From an uncultured Sphingomonas sp. (GTDB lineage Bacteria > Pseudomonadota > Alphaproteobacteria > Sphingomonadales > Sphingomonadaceae): a DNA stretch of 64,000 nt. Location: positions 310,001 to 374,000 of the forward strand of contig NZ_CAJYHX010000028.1 in the NCBI RefSeq assembly GCF_913774285.1, written 5' to 3'. A model generated the notes under the pieces. It worked only from the letters and a program-made list of their open reading frames with translations, did no database searches and was not told where the DNA came from. Positions 59,104 to 64,000 of this stretch are shown piece by piece; position 1 is the stretch's first letter, and each line of letters begins with the position of its first letter. The position numbers and the translations under genes were made by a program.

Positions 59104-59526
59104 ATGCTGCTGCACATCGTCGCGCGCGGCCGGATCGGGCGCAGCCCCGAGGCCGAACTGGTCGACCGCTATCTGAAGCGGGTGACCTGGGGCACGCGCG
59201 TCACCGAACTGCCCGATACCGGCGGGAAGATGCCCGTGCTCGCTCCCGGTACCCGCGTGGTGATGCTCGACGAACTGGGCGAGAACCTGCCGTCCAAGAC
59301 GCTGGCGACCCGCCTCGGCGCCTGGCGCGACGACGGGGTGCGCGAGACGCGCTTCCTGATCGGCGCCGCCGACGGCTTCGACGACGCCGATCGCCAGGCG
59401 GCGGACATGCTGCTCAGCTTCGGCAAGGCGACCTGGCCGCACATGATGGCGCGGGCGATGCTCGCCGAGCAGCTGTGGCGCGCCGTCTCGATCCTCGCCA
59501 ACCATCCCTATCACCGCGAAGGCTGA
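59104..59526 (+). CDS. rlmH: 23S rRNA pseudouridine-1915 N3-methyltransferase
   Basis: A 140-residue SPOUT-fold methylase. MLLHIVARGRIGRSPEAELV, DRYLKRVTWGTRVTELPD, VVMLDELGENLPSKTLATRL, RFLIGAADGFDDADRQAAD, LSFGKATWPHMMARAMLAEQ and ANHPYHREG match the family from start to end. Its stop codon overlaps the next ATG (TGATG). Confidence 0.95.
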   Translation: MLLHIVARGRIGRSPEAELVDRYLKRVTWGTRVTELPDTGGKMPVLAPGTRVVMLDELGENLPSKTLATRLGAWRDDGVRETRFLIGAADGFDDADRQAADMLLSFGKATWPHMMARAMLAEQLWRAVSILANHPYHREG

Positions 59527-60686
59527 TGGACCCGGCGCGCGGCCTCGGCATCGCGGCGGCGCTGGTCGCGATCGGCGTAACCGGCGTACTGGCCCAGCCG
59601 CAGCCCGATGCCACCCAGCAATCCGCGCGCTTGGTGACGGAAGCCTCCCAGGCCGCGCAGGCGGCGGAGCGGCGGGCTGCCGAACTCGACCGCGCCGCTG
59701 CCGGCGAGCGCGATGGCGAAGCCCGCGCGCGCGCCGAGCAGGCGGCAGCCGCGCAGCGGATCAAGGCGGCCGAAGCCGAGCAGGCCGCGGCCGAGGCGCG
59801 CGTGGCGATGCTCGACCGGCTGCTCGCCCGTCAGCGCACCGCCTTTGCCGAGCGCCAGCGGCCCGCGATCGAACTCGTGGCCGCGCTGCAGGCGATGGCG
59901 CGGCGCCCGGCGGCCCTGGCGCTCGCCCAGCCGGGCTCGGCGCAGGACTTGGTCCATGTCCGCGCGACGCTCGCCAGCCTGCTGCCCGCAATCGAGGCGC
60001 GGAGTGCCGGTGTGCGGTCGGACCTGGCCCGCGCCCGCGTGCTGCGGGCCGCCGCGGGCAAGGCCGTCGCCGACTTGCGGACCCGCCGCACCGCGCTCGA
60101 ATCCCGGCGCCTCGCCGCGCTCCAGCTCGAATCCGAGCATCGCCTGCGCGCGATGTCGCTCGGCCGCGACGCGCTGGTGGAGTCGGATCGCGCGCTCGCG
60201 CTGGGCGAGAAGGCGCGTGACCTCGTCGCCGAGCAGGACCGCAGCCTGAGCGCCGCCCAGGTCCGCTCGGACCTCCTCGTCCTGAACGGCCCGCTGCCCC
60301 GCCCCGGCACCTCGGCCGACCGCACGGCCGGCCCAGGGCCCTATCGCCTCCCCGTCACCGGGCAGCTCGTCACCGGCTTCGGCGAGATTTCGCCTGCCGG
60401 CGTCCGCGCCCGCGGTCCCAGCTTCGCGGTGCGGCCGGGATCAGCGGTTGTCGCGCCTGCCGCCGGTACCATCGCCTATGCCGCGCCGTTCGCGGGCTAT
60501 GGCCAGGTCGTGATCGTCGATCACGGCAAGGGCTGGACCACGCTGATCGCGGGTCTTTCGACGGTAGCCGCGCGTCCCGGCGCCAAGGTGGCACAAGGTG
60601 CAACCCTCGGCACCGCCGGCCCGCGCGTCACGGTGGAGCTGCGCCGCCGCGGGCAACCCTTGGACCTGACCCAATTGCTCGACTGA
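59526..60686 (+). CDS. EnvC-like coiled-coil and degenerate LytM (M23) protein
   Basis: A 386-residue precursor with a signal peptide (residues 1-24), a long coiled-coil (about 30-255, Ala/Arg/Glu-rich) and a C-terminal LytM fold (VTGQLVTGFGEISPAGVRAR, VVAPAAGTIAYAAPFAGYGQ, VVIVDHGKGWTTLIAGLS). The His and Asp that hold zinc in active M23 peptidases are not in place, so it probably activates an amidase at the septum rather than cutting peptidoglycan, as EnvC does. It overlaps rlmH by one base. Confidence 0.85.
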   Translation: MDPARGLGIAAALVAIGVTGVLAQPQPDATQQSARLVTEASQAAQAAERRAAELDRAAAGERDGEARARAEQAAAAQRIKAAEAEQAAAEARVAMLDRLLARQRTAFAERQRPAIELVAALQAMARRPAALALAQPGSAQDLVHVRATLASLLPAIEARSAGVRSDLARARVLRAAAGKAVADLRTRRTALESRRLAALQLESEHRLRAMSLGRDALVESDRALALGEKARDLVAEQDRSLSAAQVRSDLLVLNGPLPRPGTSADRTAGPGPYRLPVTGQLVTGFGEISPAGVRARGPSFAVRPGSAVVAPAAGTIAYAAPFAGYGQVVIVDHGKGWTTLIAGLSTVAARPGAKVAQGATLGTAGPRVTVELRRRGQPLDLTQLLD

Positions 60687-60751
60687 CACCGCGTGCAAAT
60701 CCCGTTATCCTCGCCTACATTACCAGGATCGCCCTTCCGGAAAGTCTCTTG

Positions 60752-62080
60752 ATGCTGCGTTCGTTTCTACAGGTTTCCGCCGCCGTCGGCGCACTTGCGA
60801 TCATTCCCATCACATCCGGGGCCATGGCGGGGGTCGATACCAGCAGCTATCGCGAGCTCGATACCTTCATGGAAGTCTACAACACCGTGAAGGCGAACTA
60901 CGTCGAGAAGGTCGACGACAAGACGCTGGTCAAGGGCGCCATCGAAGGTATGCTCGCGGCGCTCGATCCGCACAGCAGCTATGCCGATGGGCTCGATTTC
61001 GACAATCTCAAGATCCAGACCGAGGGCAATTACGGCGGCCTCGGCCTCACCGTCACCCAGCAGGACGGCGCGGTGAAGGTGATCGCGCCCAACGACGACG
61101 GCCCCGCCGCGCGCGCGGGTATAAAGGCGGGCGATTACATCACCCATCTCGACGGCAAGTTCATCGTCGGCGGCAGCCTGGACGAGGCGATCACCCAGAT
61201 GCGCGGCAAGCCGGGCACCAAGATCGCGCTCACCATCGTGCGCCCCGGCGCCGACAAGCCGCTGCAGTTCACCCTCACGCGCGAGATCATCACCCAGAAG
61301 TCGGTGAAGGCGGACGTCAAGGACGGCATCGGCATCATCCGCATCAGCACCTTCACCGCGCATACCGGCGGCGACACTGCGCTGGCGATCCAGGAGATCG
61401 ACAAGAAGCTCGGCCACAAGCCGCTCGGCTACATCCTGGATCTGCGCAACAATGGCGGCGGGCTGCTGACCGAGGCGATCGGCGTCTCCGACGTGTTCCT
61501 CAACCATGGCGAGATCGTCTCGCAGCGCGGCCGCGAGAAGACCGATATTGAGCGCTATTATGCCGAAAGCGTGTTCCCGGGCGACCTTGCCAAGGGGCTG
61601 CCGGTGATCGTGCTGACCGATGCGGGCACCGCCTCGGCCTCGGAGATCGTCGCCGGCGCGCTGCAGGACCATCACCGCGCGCTGGTGCTGGGGGTGCGCA
61701 GCTTCGGCAAGGGATCGGTGCAGACCATCCTGCCGATGGGTCCGCACGCCGCGCTGCGCCTCACCACCGCGCGCTACTTCACCCCCTCCGGCCATTCGGT
61801 GCAGGAAGGCGGCATCAAGCCCGACATCGCCGTGCCGCAGCTGAGCGACCCCGACTACAAGTCGCGGCCCGAGCTGCGCGAGGCCGATCTGCGCCGCCAC
61901 CTGATCAACATGGAGAAGGTGGACGACGGCGTGCTGGAATCGGACGACACCCCCGATCCGCGCTTCACCGCCACCGCCGAGGAGCTGAAGAAAAAGGGCA
62001 TCACCGACTTCCAGCTGAGCTACGCGGTGCAGACGCTCGCGCGCCTCGGCAAGGCGCCTGCTGCGAGCGCCGCCAAGTGA
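60752..62080 (+). CDS. ctpA: S41 family carboxy-terminal processing protease
   Basis: A 442-residue periplasmic protease with a signal peptide (1-27), a PDZ domain (about 90-175: GGLGLTVTQQDGAVKVIAPN) and the S41 core with nucleophile S295 in TASASEIVAG and K320 in SFGKGSVQTILPM, the 25-residue spacing of Prc. It trims protein C-termini in the envelope. GGAAAG before ATG 60752. It follows the envC-like gene, the conserved order. Confidence 0.93.
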   Translation: MLRSFLQVSAAVGALAIIPITSGAMAGVDTSSYRELDTFMEVYNTVKANYVEKVDDKTLVKGAIEGMLAALDPHSSYADGLDFDNLKIQTEGNYGGLGLTVTQQDGAVKVIAPNDDGPAARAGIKAGDYITHLDGKFIVGGSLDEAITQMRGKPGTKIALTIVRPGADKPLQFTLTREIITQKSVKADVKDGIGIIRISTFTAHTGGDTALAIQEIDKKLGHKPLGYILDLRNNGGGLLTEAIGVSDVFLNHGEIVSQRGREKTDIERYYAESVFPGDLAKGLPVIVLTDAGTASASEIVAGALQDHHRALVLGVRSFGKGSVQTILPMGPHAALRLTTARYFTPSGHSVQEGGIKPDIAVPQLSDPDYKSRPELREADLRRHLINMEKVDDGVLESDDTPDPRFTATAEELKKKGITDFQLSYAVQTLARLGKAPAASAAK

Positions 62081-62571
62081 GCCGCATGCCGCGGAACGTG
62101 CCGGTGCTCGCCCGCTGGCTGGCGCTGCTGCTGCCGCTGGCGCTGCTCGGCGGCGCGATCGGATCGCAGTTCATCGGCGGCCTGGTGCCGTGCGAGATGT
62201 GCGTGTGGCAGCGCTGGCCGCATCTGGCGGCGATCGTCGTCGCCGTGCTCGCCTTCTTCGTGCGCGGGCGGCGCCAGGTGGCGGCGCTGGTGCTGCTCGC
62301 CGCGCTGCTGATCGCGGTGAGCGGCGCGATCGGCGTCTATCATGCGGGCACCGAATATCATTGGTGGCAGGGCATCACCGCCTGCACTGCCGCCCCCACC
62401 CATGGCTCGGCGATGGACATGCTGACCGAGGCGCTGCGCCGCCCGATCGTCCGCTGCGACGTGCCCCAATGGACGATGTTCGGAATCAGCCTGGCAGGCT
62501 ATAACGCGATCCTGTCGCTGGGCGGCGCGGTGGGAATCGCGCTGCTCGCAACGCGAAAGGCAGTGCGATGA
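62077..62571 (+). CDS. dsbB: Disulfide bond formation protein B
   Basis: A 164-residue inner-membrane quinone reductase that reoxidises DsbA. Four helices; Cys pairs are C39/C42 in LVPCEMCVWQRWPHL and C103/C127 (ITACTAAP and IVRCDVPQWTMFGISLAGYN). It starts with GTG overlapping the ctpA stop and overlaps coq7 by four bases. Confidence 0.93.
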   Translation: MSRMPRNVPVLARWLALLLPLALLGGAIGSQFIGGLVPCEMCVWQRWPHLAAIVVAVLAFFVRGRRQVAALVLLAALLIAVSGAIGVYHAGTEYHWWQGITACTAAPTHGSAMDMLTEALRRPIVRCDVPQWTMFGISLAGYNAILSLGGAVGIALLATRKAVR

Positions 62572-63101
62572 GCTGGAAGCCGGGGGATCGGCGCGAGAGC
62601 CGCGAGGCCATGGTTCGGGTGGACCAGGCCGGCGAATATGGCGCGACGCGCATCTATGCGGGGCAGCTCGCGGTGATGGGCGATCGCACGCCCACCGCGC
62701 GCACCATCGCCGGCATGGCCAACCAGGAGGAGCATCACCGCGCCTTTTTCGACGCGCTGATCGCCAAGCGCGGCGTCCGACCGACGGCGCTCCAGCCCTT
62801 CTGGGACGTGGCGGGCTTCGGGCTCGGCGTCGTCACCGCCGCGCTCGGCCCGCAGGCGGCGATGGCGTGCACCGCGGCGATCGAGACCGAGATCGACCTC
62901 CATTACCAGCAGCAGCTCGAGCAATTGGGCGACGAGGATCCGGAACTCCGCGATGCCGTCGCGCGATTCCGTGACGAGGAGATCGAGCATCGCGACACCG
63001 CGATTGCCTCGGGCGCGGAAAGCACGCCCGGCTATCCGGTGCTCTCGGCGCTGATCCGTGCCGGATGCCGGTTCGCGATCGGCGTGTCGAAGCGGGTCTG
63101 A
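62568..63101 (+). CDS. coq7: 5-demethoxyubiquinone hydroxylase
   Basis: A 177-residue di-iron enzyme for the penultimate hydroxylation of ubiquinone. The ferritin-like iron ligands appear in VDQAGEYGATRIYAG, MANQEEHHRAFFD, IETEIDLHYQQQLEQL and FRDEEIEHRDTAIAS. It is coupled to dsbB by an ATGA overlap; DsbB uses the quinone it helps make. The partner COQ9 gene is at 23942-24598. Confidence 0.94.
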   Translation: MSWKPGDRRESREAMVRVDQAGEYGATRIYAGQLAVMGDRTPTARTIAGMANQEEHHRAFFDALIAKRGVRPTALQPFWDVAGFGLGVVTAALGPQAAMACTAAIETEIDLHYQQQLEQLGDEDPELRDAVARFRDEEIEHRDTAIASGAESTPGYPVLSALIRAGCRFAIGVSKRV

Positions 63102-63157
63102 CAGCGGCTATTCAGGCGCGCCGCGGCAGGGTGGCGCGCACAACAGGAGGAACGCAG

Positions 63158-63568
63158 GTGCTCAAGAGGATCGCCATCATCACCGCGGCCGTTGCGGCGC
63201 CGCTGCTCGCCGCCATGCCGGCGCATGCCCAGAATGCCGTCCAGAACGGCGTGCTGATCATCTACGGCAACGACAAGTGCCCGACCAACAAGAACGGCGA
63301 AGAGATCGTCGTCTGCCAGCGTCTGGACGAGGGCGAGCGTTTCCGCATCCCGAAGAACATCCGCGAGACCACGCCGACCGACCCCCAGAAGGGCCAGTCC
63401 TGGGCGGTGCGCTCGCAGGATGCGCTGACCACCGGCAATTTCGGCACCGGCAGCTGCTCGACCGTGGGCGCGAGCGGCGGTACCGGCTGCTTCGTCCAGC
63501 GCGCGACCGCCGCACGGGCCGAGCGCCGCGCGCAGAAGAAGGCCGAGACCGACCTGCCGCTGCCCTGA
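63158..63568 (+). CDS. Secreted Cys-containing protein of unknown function
   Basis: A 136-residue precursor with signal peptide MLKRIAIITAAVAAPLLAAM, cleaved after AHA. The mature protein has four cysteines (DKCPTNKNGEEIVVCQRL and TGSCSTVGASGGTGCFVQR), which may pair. AGGAGG at 63145-63150 lies seven bases before GTG 63158 and decides the start. The lower-case name and role are unknown; similar short proteins occur in sphingomonads. Confidence 0.75.
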   Translation: MLKRIAIITAAVAAPLLAAMPAHAQNAVQNGVLIIYGNDKCPTNKNGEEIVVCQRLDEGERFRIPKNIRETTPTDPQKGQSWAVRSQDALTTGNFGTGSCSTVGASGGTGCFVQRATAARAERRAQKKAETDLPLP

Positions 63569-63574
63569 TCGGGT

Positions 63575-64000
63575 TCAGGCCGGCGCGCGGGGGATCCACG
63601 CGGGCGCCGGCAGCCGCACGGCATCGGCGATCAGCCACAGCATCGCTACCGCGCGCACGCTCGCGGCGATGAAGATATCCTGCTGGGTGGCATAGGGCCA
63701 GGCATTGGCAAGGCCTGCCAGCCACCAGAACTCCGTCACATAGGCCGCGACGTCGCCGATCACGAACAACGCGATCGGCGCCAGGCGCGGACTGGTCATC
63801 ACCAGCAGCGGGTAGAGCCACAGGTCGAACTGCGGCGACCACACCTTGTTGGTGAGCAGGAACCAGGCGAGCACCGGGGTGAACAGTACCCAGGGCCGTT
63901 CGCGATGCTGGCGCCAGCCGATCGCGACGATCGCAGCCGCGCCGAGCAGGAAAGCGAGCGAGGCCGCGAAGTTGCGCTGCGCGGTGTCGCTCACCCACAC
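63575..64000 (-). CDS. C-terminal part of a DUF2029 (GT87) mannosyltransferase-like membrane protein
   Basis: The last 141 residues of a polytopic membrane protein that begins beyond the right edge. LTNKVWSPQFDLWLYPLLVM, with a TNKVWSPQ motif before a helix, is characteristic of the GT87 family of polyprenol-dependent mannosyltransferases. At least four helices are visible. It converges with the preceding gene, six bases apart. Confidence 0.7.
   Translation of the reverse strand: MWVSDTAQRNFAASLAFLLGAAAIVAIGWRQHRERPWVLFTPVLAWFLLTNKVWSPQFDLWLYPLLVMTSPRLAPIALFVIGDVAAYVTEFWWLAGLANAWPYATQQDIFIAASVRAVAMLWLIADAVRLPAPAWIPRAPA

Overview
The window is a high-GC chromosomal segment of an alphaproteobacterium, almost certainly a sphingomonad (Sphingomonas or a close relative). 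This rests on the gene families and orders: hemC-hemD followed by a mitofilin-like membrane gene, proA/nadD/rsfS/rlmH/envC/ctpA in one run, a RibB protein with a decayed GTP cyclohydrolase II half, a cyo-type ubiquinol oxidase, Ku-LigD, COQ7 and COQ9, and many ATGA/GTGA overlaps between neighbours. No rRNA, CRISPR array, insertion sequence or prophage is visible. One tRNA (Gln, CTG) is present. The window cuts a gene at each edge.

Layout. 1-3.5 kb: a Kdo-type sugar locus (kdsD, a cytidylyltransferase fused to an RraA-like domain, kdsA). 3.5-9.6 kb: a Cys-rich copper-binding protein, a secreted GH11 xylanase, a large secreted protein of unknown role, and an ECF sigma / anti-sigma / fasciclin operon closed by a clear terminator. 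9.6-14.5 kb: minus-strand energy genes (sucC, a GFA-family protein, etfB, etfA, a phytanoyl-CoA dioxygenase-like gene) and a cyclophilin. 14.6-24.6 kb: mgtE, gpsA-tsaD, hemCD with the mitofilin-like gene, and a coupled set gcdH / acetyltransferase / CoA-transferase, then COQ9. 24.6-31.9 kb: an EamA transporter, an old yellow enzyme, and a minus-strand riboflavin operon (ribD, ribE, ribB, ribH) behind a TonB-like gene and a strong hairpin. 32-40 kb: prs, a TauE/SafE permease, an MFS pump, tRNA-Gln, ppx, rlmE, rpoZ and a two-HKD phospholipase D-like enzyme. 40-47.3 kb: a transglutaminase coupled to an ATP-grasp/alpha-E fusion, then ligD and ku (non-homologous end joining). 47.4-56 kb: pdxH, a cation efflux protein, an MFS transporter and the cyoABCD terminal oxidase without cyoE. 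56-63.6 kb: proA, a type II toxin-antitoxin pair wedged in front of nadD, then rsfS, rlmH, envC-like, ctpA, dsbB and coq7.

A second layer of structure is a set of GC-rich palindromic repeats. They sit mostly in 3' gaps between genes, but two inverted pairs lie in frame inside coding sequence: in the linker of LigD and in a small membrane protein. Three copies form a longer composite element of about 125-130 bp with a conserved asymmetric core.

The most unusual items are the cytidylyltransferase-RraA fusion inside the Kdo locus, the repeat-derived peptides in LigD and its counterpart, the fused ATP-grasp/alpha-E protein coupled to a transglutaminase, and the toxin-antitoxin module translationally coupled to nadD. 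All functional statements come from motif reading; no database search was run.
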